NCBI RefSeq assembly: GCF_949987515.2
Contig: NC_082694.2
Span: forward strand, 43,362,451-43,426,450
DNA: 64,000 nucleotides
Source: Delphinus delphis
Taxonomy: Eukaryota; Chordata; Mammalia; Artiodactyla; Delphinidae
Direction: 5' to 3'
Shown here piece by piece: positions 1 through 10,929 of this stretch; position 1 is the first letter of the stretch, and every line of letters begins with the position of its first letter. Position numbers and translations under genes: made by a program. Below the pieces are notes generated by a model. It ran no database searches, was not told where the DNA came from, and was given only the letters and a program-made list of their open reading frames with translations.

Positions 1-333
1 GTTAAGTTTGGGAAGAAAACAGATTGTAAATTTGGAGACTGTTCTCTTAATCTAAATGAGAGATGATGGTGGTCAGGACCAGTGGAAGAAAGTAGATAGA
101 TTCCAGGCACATTCACAAATTAGAGGAGAGAATTAGCATGCCTTGCTGATGGACTGGATGTGTGGAGTAGGATGAGGATAAGAATTATCAAGAATGATTT
201 CCAACTTTCTCTGTGGAGTAACTGGATCAAGGTACAAAGGTATCATTAAAGAGGTAGGGAAGATACAAAGCGGGGGGTAGAGAACTAAGTGCCCTGTTTC
301 AGACACACATTAATGTTGTGATGTGTCAAACAT
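1..333. repeat. Possible ancient L2-like repeat fragment
   Basis: The phrases around 60-160 (a GAGATGATGGTGGTCAGGACCAG-like opening, then a GCTGATGGACTGGATGTG-like segment) resemble a common mammal-wide old interspersed repeat that often lies next to L2-like 3' ends. The copy is too diverged to name or bound. No open frame of interest is present. Confidence 0.3.
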
Positions 334-2290
334 GTGGATGGATATGTGAGCCTGGAGCTCATAAACATAACCAGACATGAATTTGGATGTCATAGCATAA
401 AGATGACCCGTAATCCTCATTGGTCAATCCACTCACTGCCTTCCTGCCAAGCATTCCAGCTCCTCTCCCAGAGTCACAATCCAGTGCTATTGCATTTGTT
501 GAGCCCCCAGCAAGGCTGGACCCACAGATTTCCAGGTCTGACCAGGGAGTCCCAGAAGACAAAAACCCAGACACCCAGTAGTCACTACTATTTCCTGTGG
601 AACCACACCCTCTCATTCAGTTCTAAGGAGCACTGCTCATTGCCCCGTATTGTTTTCTCCCAAGGCTCATTGCAAGTGTTACTCTATGTACCATTTGGCA
701 AAATGGCCATCTCAGTAGGTATTCAAGCAAACACTTGTTCTGGTTTTGAAAGTGGACATAAATGACCATTCCTATCCATAAAATCCTCTTACTCTGATTG
801 GCACCACAGCCTTTGGGTAGCTAAATTTACTCTCTATTACTCCTGGTGTTTTAAAGCAAATATATTTTAAGCACTACATGTGCCCATGGCTATGATATCA
901 AATGAAAGGAAATACAAACTTTGATAAACACAGGAGAGGCCAAGAAAAGAGACTGGGGCATCTTTTATCCTGTGCTTTCATCCCTAGAGGGCCCAGATTT
1001 CCACAATGATTCTTCTCAATGAGACATTCCAGGAATCATGAGCTACCAGAGAAGAAAAACATTACTTACGACATCTAGTTTTTTTCCAGCTTTTACATTT
1101 CTCCCATTTTAACGGAAAGGATTGTTTTCCCCTTCTTATGTGTATAGAATTGACTCCTAGACAAGGTTTCACAAAATTTAAATTTTGAGGTTTTAACATA
1201 TTTGCAGAGGGTAGTCATTTATATAGGAGATTCCGGTGAACATGTACTTCAAGCAAAAATCACTACACTATTAAACACTTTTGCATGCTGTTGTAATGTT
1301 TCCATATAAAATTACAAAAATTTGCTAACTCTTTACCTGCTCTCAGCCTAAGAAGAATCAAAGCCATCAATGTATGCCACGCCAGCAACTTTTTTTTCTG
1401 TTTTAAACTGCACTAGGGAGCTTGAATTTGCATGCTAAAATAAATGAAACAATTTGATTATATTTGCTGAAACAGCCCATTACTGTGTATCATTTCAGAA
1501 GACCACAAAATTTAGCACATATAATCGAAATGGATTGCCTCCTTCTAACTGTGAGAGCATTGAGGAGAAACTATAAAAACACTGGGTATTGTGATGAATT
1601 GAGTTCTCAAAATAATGCTCGTTAATTTTCTTACCAATTATCCTGCTATTACTTGAATACAGTTTAAATACCATAGAAGTCTTAAGTCTTCGCATCTTCC
1701 CTATGAGTATGTTGGTGTTTCCCTTAGAAAGATTTAACTCTGCATTTACTACTTTATACCTAATCTTCTCAGCCAGTTAGTTATTTTTCAGCTTTTGCTG
1801 CCAAAAAAAGTATTGTTGGATGTGGTAAGTTGCTTACTCTATAGGGAAGATTCCCAGCATGTGACAATTTAAGTTTTAATATAAAAATTTCTAATGTATC
1901 CATTTCCTAGTCAACATACAAATAAAATGTGGGTTAAAGGCAAGTTTCTTAATCTATCGCTATGGGAGTACTTGTACTTAAGCAAGACAACAAGCTAAAA
2001 TTAGAAATGTTCTCTGACTCCACAAGAAAGCACACAGTCTACAAGAGGCCTGGGAATTGAACAGAGTGGGAATAGAAAACAAGTCATGACATGGAAACAC
2101 TTGACCTGGTGTCAGCTTTCTGTGTAGATACTTGTGTTCACCTTGGTTGTGTGTGTACAAATCCCTTCTGCTCACCTGGTTTCTATCTGAGATTTTGGTT
2201 AGGAAATCATAATCCAAATGTGCAGGTGTCTCAGCATAATTCTGGGCTTTTTGTTTCAGTTCAATTGGGAAACGATTTTTTTCACCATTA
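334..2290. other. Unique sequence, no gene recognised
   Basis: I see no repeat family, RNA gene or splice-flanked coding segment here. A 143-codon plus-strand frame at 334-765 and an overlapping minus-strand frame at 359-616 both look like chance. Neither has a domain, a compositional bias or a processed-pseudogene tail, and both lie in ordinary moderate-GC sequence. From about 1100 the sequence is AT-rich with short poly-T runs. Confidence 0.6.
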
Positions 2291-2299
2291 GAAAAGAAG

Positions 2300-3590
2300 G
2301 AAGCCTACTGCCCACAAAACAAATACAAAATCAAATGAAAAATAAAACAAACAAAAAACCTTAAAGAAACATGTCTCAATGAACTTTTCTTATGAATGCT
2401 TCTTGACACAGAACATCTCAACAAGAATATCAGTTCAATATTGGGCCAAAGATATAATGATAAAACAAGAATGTTATGAAAAAGAAAACTGAAGACCTGT
2501 GGAAACAAATTGAAAAACCAAAGCAGTATCATTAAAGAAATAAATAAACTAGAAAAGCAAGGAGCAGAATAAGTACCACTGATAAATTACTGGCATAGAA
2601 TAAAGGCTTGAGATAATTAGGATACACGCATGTATTGAAAGATTAATTAAAGCAGTGGAAAAAAAAGACAATTGATATAAAAGACATAGGATAACTGATA
2701 TTCTTGAGAAACCCTAATATACAGAATAGTTACATATTCAAAAACATACTACAAGAAAATTTATCTGAATCAAAGGAAACTTTTAGAAATTACCTATAGT
2801 TGGAAAGAACATGTGTTCTGAGAAAACATAACACAGGACTCTACACCAAGACAGATTCTAGTTAAACTCCTGAATTTCAGGAATAGAACAATTTCAGGCA
2901 TCTGGACAGAAAAAGCAAATAACCCACAAGGAACTAAAATCAGGCTGCCTTAGATCAATCAGTGTTGTAAAACAATGAAACCACTGTTCTGAGGTGAAAA
3001 TAGCATGACTCTAAAATGTTATATCCAAAATGGCAATCAAGTATAAAAGCATTATGAACCATGAAAGGACTGAGAAAGCAGGCTACCCATGAGCCTGTCA
3101 AAAAAAACTTGACAATGAAAACTTGCCAATTTATTTTTGATCAAAATTTAAAACTCAGAGAAATAGAGTCTTTTTAAAAAAGATTAATGGTGGGCTTCCC
3201 TGGTGGCGCAGTGGTTGAGTGTCCGCCTGCCGATGCAGGGGACACAGGTTCATGCCCCGGTCCGGGAAGAACCCACATGCCGCAGAGCGGCTGGGCCCGT
3301 GAGCCATGGCCGCTGGGCCTGCGCGTCTGGAGCCTGTGCTCTGCAACGGGAGAGGCCACAACAGTGAGAGGCTCACGTACCACAAAAAAAAAAATAATAA
3401 TGGTGAGCAGTCAATTCACTGACTATTAAACATAGGTAAATTGAAGTTACAGAATAAGGTGCAATGTTATAAACCCAAACAATATGAAAATAATAATAAA
3501 ACACGCAAAAACGGAAGGCAAAGGGGAGAGAGAAGATGTGAAGATGTGTGATAGTACTATGACCCTATTCTTTCATAGCAGAGTAAGTTT
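2300..3590 (+). repeat. Old L1/HAL1-type LINE body, interrupted by a SINE
   Basis: The A-rich plus strand carries recognisable phrases of the old mammalian L1/HAL1 body. Around 2860-2950 it reads like the 'GTTAAACTCCTGAA ... AACCCACAAGGAACTAAAATCAGG' part of that consensus. Around 3020-3060 there is a 'TTATATCCAAAATGGCAATCAAGTATAAA' type segment. No intact frame survives. A young SINE splits the element at 3192-3397, and LINE-like A-rich sequence resumes after it. The ends are diffuse. The exact subfamily (HAL1 versus L1M) cannot be fixed by eye. Confidence 0.6.
3192..3397 (+). mobile_element. CHR-type tRNA-derived SINE (plus)
   Basis: This full-length cetacean SINE opens with GGGCTTCCCTGGTGGCGCAG. 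It has an A-box-like TGGCGCAGTGG, a degenerate B box (GGTTCATGCCCC, where younger copies read GGTTCGTGCCCC), a GC-rich body and an A tail running into AATAATAA. The 8-bp direct repeat TAATGGTG flanks it at 3185-3192 and 3398-3405. It sits inside the older L1/HAL1 body. It is non-autonomous, would be transcribed by RNA polymerase III if active, and depends on L1 enzymes for movement. It forms an inverted pair with the copy at 3848-4060. Confidence 0.95.
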
Positions 3591-3697
3591 AAAATGTTGA
3601 AAATTAAAATATGCAACTTTAAAATCTTGATTCCAATATCAGTATTTTTCATGTTTTCTTAACTTTGGGCAGCTTTTTTATGAAATAAAAGAGGAAA

Positions 3698-3724
3698 TAT
3701 GAGATGAGATGAGATGAGATGAAG
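3698..3724 (+). repeat. Short (GATGA)n tandem repeat
   Basis: Four to five consecutive GATGA units, nearly perfect, lie just upstream of an AT-rich stretch. This is a simple pentanucleotide repeat with no other signal. Confidence 0.85.
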
Positions 3725-3847
3725 AAATAGGTAAGTGAAGTTCAATAGTTCCTCTAGTTTTACTTCTGTAACTTCAACTAATATTAAATTTAATGCTTTT
3801 TATTTCAAAATAGCATTTATAATTTTATAAACATAATGACAAACTAC

Positions 3848-4060
3848 TTTTTTTTTTTTTTTTGCAGTACGCAGGCCTCTCACTGCTGTGGCCTCTCCCG
3901 TTGTGGAGCACAGGCTCCGGACGCACAGGCTCAGCAGCCATGGCTCACGGGCCCACCCGCTCCGCGGCGTGTGGGATCTTCCCGGACCGGAGCACGAACC
4001 CGTGTCCCTGCATCGGCAGGCAGACTCTCAACCACTTCCCTGCGCCACCAGGGAAGCCCC
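3848..4060 (-). mobile_element. CHR-type SINE (minus)
   Basis: This is the reverse complement of the same SINE. A 16-nt T run (3848-3863) is the A tail. The body follows, and it ends at CCAGGGAAGCCCC, the complement of the 5' signature. CpG sites are partly decayed. Its body pairs with the plus-strand copy about 450 bp upstream. Three overlapping plus-strand reading frames here (about 3836-4098) are translations of the antisense SINE and not genes. Confidence 0.95.
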
Positions 4061-4435
4061 CATGGTTCATTTTAAGTAATAGAAATAGAGATTATTAAAA
4101 TTTCATCTTTGCCCTTTTCTGTAATTTTTTTAAATTATAAAAAAAAAAAATTGAAGCAAGAGTTAGAGCTGGACCAGGGGTATCTGATAAGAATTTTTCT
4201 CAGATTCTCCCCATTCTAGGTAGGTTGCCAAGAATTTTTATCTAAAGCAGCTGGGAGACTTATGTAGCTATCTGTATACTATGTAGGCACATATTATAGT
4301 ACAGATGTATGTTTGTATAAATGTTTTTACTGCTAGAAAAGGAAATAAGTAGCCCTTCCATTTTCTTCATTTTATGTTTATTCCTCTAACTCTCCCCTCT
4401 TCAGGCCCTGGCTCTCTACCGTTCTTCCCTTGTTC
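4061..4435. other. No gene or clear repeat seen
   Basis: AT-rich sequence with a short poly-A at 4139-4150. No coding, RNA or repeat signature is recognised. Confidence 0.5.
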
Positions 4436-4439
4436 GGTG

Positions 4440-4600
4440 GATTGAAGGAAGCACAGCATGGTGTAGTGAAAAGGTCTGCTTCCTACTTCCTCACTTAGCG
4501 ACAGGGGCAGAACTTCTCTTTCCAGGCCTTACTGCTTCATCTCTAACACATTATCGCCTGCCTGATGATAGGACTTCAGTAAATGACTGAGCAGACACTT
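4440..4600 (+). repeat. MIR-type SINE fragment (plus)
   Basis: The opening 'AGCACAGCATGGTGTAGTGAAAAGGTCTG' matches the tRNA-like head of MIR, and a diverged core follows. It ends near a '...GGACTTCAGTAAATGA' 3'-like segment. An old mammal-wide fossil without intact ends. Confidence 0.5.
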
Positions 4601-5014
4601 AGGTTGGAGCTGAGAAGCATGGAAGAGGACTGGCCCCTGAACAACTACAGCAGTGTTGCCAGTGGGGCTACCTTTCCACCCAGCCTTCAGGAGGACTGTT
4701 ACCCAGAACCAGAAGGGTAACTGGTTCATGGCTGGACCAAGGTGCTCAACCTTGGTGGGTGAAGGCCAACAGCATATACATACTGGTTAGTGTTTTTTAA
4801 TCCTTAAACTTTCCTATTCTTTTTCACAGACTTAGGTGGGGGAAGGTTGGGAGGAAATGGCACAGGGACCAAGAGAACATGTCCTGTAAGTTCATTAGTA
4901 TGCAAAGAGAAGAGAATTCAGGGAGGGACAAAGGCGCAAAGCAGCTGTAGGACAGCCCTTTCAATAAAATGTTTGCATAACTTGGGACTTCACACATGTA
5001 CTTTCCTTGACCCT

Positions 5015-5130
5015 CATGACAACAGAGAGTAAAGGAGAAGTGGCATCACCATGGTCCCTACTTTACAGACCACAGTCAGGGATTTCCCCAAGGTCACTAG
5101 ACCAGTGAGTGGGGAATTAAGATCTGCTTC
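5015..5130 (-). repeat. MIR-type fragment (minus)
   Basis: It contains the reverse MIR phrases 'CTTTACAGACCACAGTCAGGGATTTCCCCAAGGTCACTAGACCAGTGAGTGG' (around 5063-5110) in diverged form. It is a fragment only. Confidence 0.5.
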
Positions 5131-5715
5131 CCCTGAAGAGGATGTTCTTTCTAGTACAACAGTCTTTCAAATAGAAAGTCATCACAGCCCTAAGTTCATT
5201 TAGCAAACAAACAATGCAGAGAACCTGAAGAAAGACAGAAAAGGGTCAAAAAAAAAAGCTCTCCAACTTTCCAAGTCCTATGTAGGGAAACCTCTTACTC
5301 CTGACTTGCCCTGGACCTTCTTGTCTGAGGACAGCATTCCACCTGAACGCCTCAGAGTTCTCCACATGCTGTGCACAAGGCTCAGCTAGAGCCCTGCACA
5401 GAGGAAGTGGAATAGTGTCTGGGGAGGATGTGTGTGTCCCACAGAAACTTGCTCATGAGGACCTCATTCTGCAAATCCTTTGATGACTTCATTGACCCGC
5501 TTGCAGCCTCGTAGGGCTAACTGGTAGGTGCCACGCAAATACTCTTATATCTAAAGAAAAGAATAGTTTTTAGAAAATATTGATATGCTATATATTTCTA
5601 AGCCCCTGGGAGACTGCAGTTCTGTCAGTCTTTTCAAGCATCCCTTTTGCACAGGCTCCAGTGGCTTATTTCCTCACTTACCTCCATTAATGTAATTTTT
5701 GGTAGTTTGAATTGA
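5131..5715. other. Unique sequence, nothing recognised
   Basis: Moderate GC content and no recognisable repeat. No frame longer than 60 codons and no RNA gene signature. Confidence 0.5.
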
Positions 5716-5719
5716 GATT

Positions 5720-5950
5720 GTAATTATAATAGCTCACATTTCTTTAGCATGTATAGGCACTGTGCTAAGAGTTTTGTTGGCTTTATCTCAGTTAACAGAA
5801 TTACTATCTTGATATTTTAGATGATGGAATTGAGGATCAGAGAAGTTAAGAAATTCATTCCTCATCACACAGCTTTTATGTAACAAGCATGAGATTCAAG
5901 CCCTGGTCCAGCTGATTTCAGAGCAATATTCTCAACCACTAGACTAGCAT
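5720..5950 (-). repeat. MIR (minus)
   Basis: A near full-length reverse MIR. 'GCTCACATTTCTTTAGCATGTATAGGCACTGTGCTAAGAG' comes first, then the 'TTTAGATGATGGAATTGAGGATCAGAGAAGTTAAG' core. It ends with '...GAGATTCAAGCCCTGGTCC', the tRNA-like head. Substitutions are spread throughout, as expected for its age. Confidence 0.8.
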
Positions 5951-6049
5951 CCTACATATTCTTTCTGGTTAGCACCGCAGCTGAAGAGCACAAAACACCT
6001 GTTGAATGCCTGAATAACCCCTTGAGAATAAGCACGGAAAAGCTTTATG

Positions 6050-6260
6050 GCAGCATGGTATGGCTAAAAGTTTGGGCTTTGGAGTCAAGAAGCCTCAAGT
6101 TCAAATTCCAGCTCTGACACCTACAACCTGGCAGTATACTGGAGCCTCAGCTTCTCTAGGGAAATAGGATAATAGCAGCAGCAGCATCACAGCTGTTGTA
6201 ATGATTAAATGCAATAATATCTAAAGTACGCTTAGCTTGGCTGCTGTGCTGCAGAAGTTC
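6050..6260 (+). repeat. MIR (plus)
   Basis: It starts with 'GGCAGCATGGTATGGCTAAAAGTTTGGGCTTTGGAGTCAAGAAGCC', the MIR tRNA-like head. 'AAATTCCAGCTCTGACACCTAC' and a '...GTAATGATTAAATGCAATAATA' core follow. Together with the minus-strand MIR 100 bp upstream it makes a loose inverted pair. Confidence 0.8.
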
Positions 6261-6464
6261 AAGAATGTTACTATTATTCATATTAAGCCAAAATAGAAGC
6301 AACTACTTTTTGTCAACCTCCATCAGCAACTTAGAGTACAACTAATAAGAGTGCACAAATTTTAAAACTATTGGCTGAAATGAATCAATCACCTGGAGAT
6401 CCCATCTTTCTAGTAACACATTTTAATATCTACCTGAAAACAATACTGCAAAGACTGTCCAAGG

Positions 6465-6610
6465 TAAATTGACCAACTAATATTTAAGAAGCATCTAATA
6501 TTTGCAAAGCATTTTGAGACATACCAGCAAGTATAAATCTAAGAGGCTGCCCTCAAAGAGATTTCAGGCCTTGTTATATAACAATAGAATGATATGTAAG
6601 CACAATAACA
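6465..6610 (-). repeat. L2-like 3' fragment (minus)
   Basis: Diverged sequence of the type 'ACTAATATTTAAGAAGCATCTAATATTTGCAAAGC ... CTGCCCTCAAAGAGATTTCAGG' matches the reverse L2 3' end. It is weakly supported. Confidence 0.45.
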
Positions 6611-7440
6611 ACAACACAAGAGATAATCCAATATAGGTGACTTTTACAATGCTGTATTTGATAAATCCCACCTGAGCCATGTAAGTTGTGACATTCTTAG
6701 CACAAAGTAAAGTCTTATGAGCCAGGAAAGTTGTACAGGTTAAGAGGGAAAAAAAGAATTTAAGAAAAGGGCAAAGACAGTGAAAAAGAAAACACAATAC
6801 CTGGTGGTGCGGAGTCAGGGAAGGGGGAGAGACTGGGAAAGGCAGTTCGCATGTAAGGAGTTGTAATGGGCATGTGTGCAGTTCTGGTGGAAGGAGTAAA
6901 GCAAATAACGAAGTTCTCCCACCCCTTCCACTCTTTACTCATGGACCCAGCTAAAGAGTAGGAAAAATATTAAAGCCCTATAGTAAAGGGAAATTCCTAA
7001 AATAGCTTCCTTTAGGGACTCTCAACAGCACTGTCTCTTGGAGGAGTTTTAGGAGAATGACTGCTCACCGCCTTAAATCTGCTCTGAATTTCCAAGTCAT
7101 GTAGTCAAAATACAGTACCAGCTCATAAACTGATAAGGCTGGGTGAAAAACGGGGTCAGATCTTGGCCAAATTTTGCAACTAATTTTTGCTGCAATTAAA
7201 GACAAAATTATATAACCACAGCCTCCCCCCACCCAGGTCCTTCCCCAAATTCCACCCAGGGCAGATCACTGCACACTGCAGAAAAGGAAACCATATATAT
7301 CAGGAAGGTCTCAGGACTCCTATCCTCCTCCCAACCTCCCAGTCAGATTTGGAGCAAGGAGAAGAGGATAGACATTTCCCTCCTAATATCAGCCCCTCCT
7401 GGGGAGAGAAAAGTATACTTATGAGGCTAGTAGAACGCAA
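6611..7440. other. Unique sequence, nothing recognised
   Basis: No repeat family or coding exon is recognised. A 116-codon plus-strand frame (7187-7537) runs off into the pyrimidine-rich simple repeat that follows and is taken as chance. Confidence 0.5.
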
Positions 7441-7457
7441 GGAGGTAGAAAATGACA

Positions 7458-7512
7458 GTCTCTCTTTGTCTCTCTGTCTCTGTCTCTCTCTCTATATACA
7501 TATATATGTCTC
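7458..7512 (+). repeat. (TC)n/(TA)n simple repeat
   Basis: A TCTCTNTGTCTC-type imperfect pyrimidine repeat passes into a short TATATACATATATATG segment. Low-complexity DNA. Confidence 0.8.
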
Positions 7513-7564
7513 AAAAGTTTTAGAGTACAATAAATAAAACTAAAATAACACTTTACCTTCTGCA

Positions 7565-8095
7565 TTTGCCCTAGGAATTTATTATTGAGATTTTGGGCTA
7601 GGCTGGGACCTGGGACCTGGGACCCTTTGCTGCAGCGCTTGTACCTGGACAAAGTCTCCATGAGCAACAAAAGACAAAGAAACTATAAGGGACTAAAAAT
7701 AACCGCGTGCATGCACAGTTGGGCTAAATTATGAACAACAAGATACAAAAAGACCAAAAACCCAACTGCCACTTCTGAAGAGCCCAGAGCAAAAGCAGGG
7801 TGTTGGGAGAAAAGCAGGGTACTGCGCATGCCCCCTGCACTCATCACCACCGAAGGGGTGGGCAAAGCACCTAAGCCACCCCTCCGGCCCAAGCCCTGGA
7901 CCCGCCCCTACCATCACCCCAGGTAAGGAACAAGGTCCCCACCCTGGTTCAAGCGGGCAAGGGAACCTGTTACTTGTTCTCTCTCTCCACTGCTGCAGCA
8001 GGAGCCCTAGTAAAGCCTTGCTTGAATTTCTTGTCAGGTGACTGGGAGGTTAACCAATAAATTAGCCACCTTGGAAAGAGGCCCTTATCCAGTTG
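7565..8095 (+). mobile_element. LTR-like block (endogenous retrovirus solo LTR, family unnamed)
   Basis: The stretch is GC-richer than its flanks and has LTR-like organisation. It has a CTGCGCATGCCCCCTGC segment near 7821-7837, a C-rich part around 7855-7920, and a promoter-distal part at 7955-8035. That part ends in AGTAAAGCCTTGCTTGAATT, the form usually seen at the polyadenylation and R/U5 region of gammaretrovirus-like LTRs. A GGGACCT triplet tandem (7603-7623) lies near the left edge. No internal retroviral genes are adjacent, so it would be a solo LTR. The ends and target duplication could not be found, and the family name is left open. Confidence 0.45.
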
Positions 8096-8206
8096 GCTTG
8101 GATCTCTAGGTATCCTGAAGAATTCACAGAATATCACATCCCTGAATTGGTGAACTCAACGTTGGTACTGACATTCCAACTATGATATCACAGTAAGAAC
8201 GTTCAG

Positions 8207-8210
<4 letters not shown>

Positions 8211-8246
<36 letters not shown>
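8211..8246 (+). repeat. (CA)18 microsatellite
   Basis: Eighteen uninterrupted CA units. It is a purine/pyrimidine alternating tract, and its length makes it likely to vary between individuals. Confidence 0.97.
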
Positions 8247-8249
<3 letters not shown>

Positions 8250-8945
8250 CAAAATTTCAGACTTGCTATTTTTGTCTTCAAATAGCCTTTTTCTACTGTC
8301 CAGACCCAATCTCTCTCTAATGTTACAGACATTATCACCCTAAACCAAACTCCTCCAGCCACAATGCATCCATGTCATCTCTCAAGTAGAGCACACATTC
8401 ATCACTCCCCCTAAGTTTTCTCACACTAAACTCTCTTTTCTCTCCTATATTACCAGACCTTTTTTTTACAAATTATCCCCTACATAATTTATCCCACCAA
8501 CTTATTCTGAGATCCAAAGGAGAGGACTACAATTAAACAAAATTTTAAACGAAGAACACACTTTACTAGTGGCATGGGGACTGTAAAATACAGACTGTTC
8601 ATCTTCCTGAGCCCTCGTTGGGCACAAGCATCCTTAGTTCTGCAGAGTCCAAGTTACTAGTGGATATCCCTTGGTGGTATCTTGTGGACTTAAGAGCACA
8701 GGCAGCTCGAAAGCAAATAGATTCAACTTTCCCTAGAAGAGGAAAGTCAAGGAATCACAATGTACTTGGTACTCAAAGGGAACCATCAGTATCTTAAGAC
8801 AAAGCACTAAAAACTAAAAAAAAAAAAAGGGGACATTTTATTTGTATTAAAGTGCTGGCATGCAAAACCAATCAACCTCTCTCATTGTGTTGTTACAGAC
8901 AGCCCCATTCCTCTGCTCTTTCTCCTTTTTAAATGCCCCTGGACT
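8250..8945. other. Unique sequence, nothing recognised
   Basis: It contains a poly-T at 8460-8467 and a poly-A at 8817-8828. No repeat family, exon or RNA gene is recognised. Confidence 0.5.
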
Positions 8946-8949
8946 TTAG

Positions 8950-9140
8950 AGCAATTCTCAGTGATTTTCCAGGCCAGGAGCTCAGTCTCTCCAGGGAACT
9001 TGTTAAAAATGAAAATTCCTGGGTCTCATCTAAGACCCACTGGATCAGAAGCTATGAGATACAGCCCCAGCAATATATGTCTTAAGGAGCCCTCGGGTAG
9101 TTCTGAGGCTCAGTAAAGTTGGAAAAGCACTGCTTTAGGA
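8950..9140 (+). mobile_element. MER5A-like hAT DNA-transposon fossil
   Basis: It begins near AGCAATTCTCAGTG and holds 'GGGAACTTGTTAAAAATGAAAATTCCTGGGTCTCATC'. It ends with '...GGAAAAGCACTGC', the diverged inverted-repeat partner. This is the typical layout of MER5A, a short non-autonomous hAT-Charlie element of about 190 bp. It encodes no protein. Confidence 0.7.
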
Positions 9141-9413
9141 CATTTTTCAAGCATCCCCCTTTTTCTCCTCATGCTATAGTTGACATCACCAGTTAACAGT
9201 CCTCTTCCCCATCCAAAACTAGGTACTGTCTACTCTTTGGCGAATCCTGGAACCTACAAGAGAGAATACTATAAAGGTTTATATTCAGGACACAGGATAC
9301 TGGGAACAGGTTTTTATTTTCCCTTTATGGGTTTTTATATACAAAAGAATAGGCCATAAGACTATAATACCAAGTCTCACATCACAGCTTTTGAAGATAA
9401 AAAAAATAGCTTA

Positions 9414-9630
9414 GGGGCTTCCCTGGTGGCGCAGTGGTTGAGAGTCCGCCTGCCGATGCAGGGGACACGGGTTTGTGCCCCGGTCCGGGAGGATCCCACA
9501 TGCCACAGAGCGGCTGAGCCCGTGAGCCATGGCCGCTGGGCCTGTAGGTCCGGAGCCTGTGCTCTGCAACGGTAGAGGCCACGGCAGTCAGAGGCCCGTG
9601 TACCGCAGGAAAAAAAAAAAAAAAAAAAAA
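9414..9630 (+). mobile_element. CHR-type SINE (plus)
   Basis: This full-length copy has the 5' signature, A box, B box (GGTTTGTGCCCC, with one CpG-type change) and a long A tail of about 21 nt. The short direct repeat AGCTTAG flanks it (9408-9414 and 9630-9636). The long pure A tail suggests a young insertion. A minus-strand frame across it is a SINE artefact. Confidence 0.95.
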
Positions 9631-9639
9631 GCTTAGATT

Positions 9640-10715
9640 AGGTTAGACTGATTACAAACAAATTCTTTTAAGAAATTAAATAAACATTATTTAATTTCTA
9701 GTTGGATCCCAGGTGAACAACTGACCCTTGACCTTGATTTTAGCACCTCTACCACCATGACACAACTAATTTAAATTGCACAATTTTAGAAGTTCTTTTA
9801 TTCTTCGAAACATTATTTGAGTATTTAAGAATCTGATCAGCAAAGACTGTTTTACTTACTGTCATTTCCTTCCCTCTACCTTTCCCTACCTTGTTTCTAA
9901 CTTGTGACCAAATCTCTCAGCCAGCAAACTGTCTCATGCCCACAAACATCTGTAAACATTGAAAGTCCACTTTGGTATCCAATGGTGAGGAAAGGCCAGC
10001 TGGAAAAGATGATGAAAACAGAACTCAGAGAGAATGAGGGAAATTCAAATTCTGGAAGGTGAGGAAGGATAAGACAAAGTTCAAAGAAAGACACGAGCCT
10101 TCAGCAAGGAAATTTGGGTCCTGATGTAGCCCTTAAGCTCAGCGTACTGAATTAGCAACATCGGTAAATTGAGCTGAAGAGGAGCCTAGCTGCTAAAAAC
10201 TCTATTCCAATGCAACTTTTTTTCCTTCTCCAGATAATCATGACCTGGCTGGAGCAAAATAGGTTTCCTTCCCTCTATTTCTCATCTTGCAGGTAACTCT
10301 TACCTTTTTCCAATATATTTTTGAGAATTCCTTTGACCATTTTCAGATAGAGGATGTTGTTCTACTGGGTCCTATCTAAATTTTCTATGAGTGCTTTGCA
10401 AGAAAAAGGGCTGATCCAAAAGGAGTAGTTTGGATGAATCTGGAGAACTTGGACATGTAATTGTGATATTTATACCCAGTATAAATACAACACGAAACAA
10501 ATGTCTTCATTTCCTCTTTTACTTAACAAGTAAACATTTTACAAAGACAATAGTTATTGTTCCCTTGGATGGCATTGGCAAGCTACATATTCAGGGAAGG
10601 ATGCATTTGTATAATATGTGGTTAGAGGTTAATCAATATTTCATTCCTATTTTATGGCAACCAAAGGCAACATAGGTTATTTGGTTGTTCTTTGGCATTG
10701 TATTAGTTATATTAA
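9640..10715. other. Unique sequence, nothing recognised
   Basis: AT-rich with scattered short frames on both strands. An 81-codon plus-strand frame at 10430-10675 has no domain and no splice context. No repeat family is recognised. Confidence 0.5.
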
Positions 10716-10723
10716 ATTAATTT

Positions 10724-10925
10724 ATTCCACAAATATTTATCAAGTGCCTACAACAGAGCCTGTTACATAGTAGATATTTATAGTGGGTACTTAGTAACTC
10801 TTTATTTATGCAGAGAATATTTCTTGAGAACTCACTATATGCAGACTCAGTACTAAGTTCCCCGGCTGAGACGATTCACAAACCGCAATGGGAATTTTTT
10901 GCTCTCAGAGCCCTGAGTCTATGAA
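10724..10925 (-). repeat. L2-like 3' fragments (minus), two starts
   Basis: Two successive starts of the 'CACAAATATTTATCAAGTGCCTAC' and 'GAATATTTCTTGAGAACTCACTATATGCAGAC' type resemble reversed L2 3' ends, one following the other. They are old and diverged. Confidence 0.5.
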
Positions 10926-10929
10926 TATG

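Noticed and set aside
334..765. 143-codon plus-strand open frame
   Set aside because: An 85-codon frame lies on the other strand over the same bases. There is no recognised domain and no exon signals or pseudogene hallmarks.
7820..7930. Possible CpG island or promoter in the C-rich stretch
   Set aside because: It is C-rich but has few CpG dinucleotides and is only about 100 bp. It is better explained as part of an LTR-like element.
9414..9630. tRNA gene, suggested by A- and B-box-like motifs in the SINE heads
   Set aside because: The boxes belong to the tRNA-derived SINE head. No cloverleaf with an acceptor stem can be formed.
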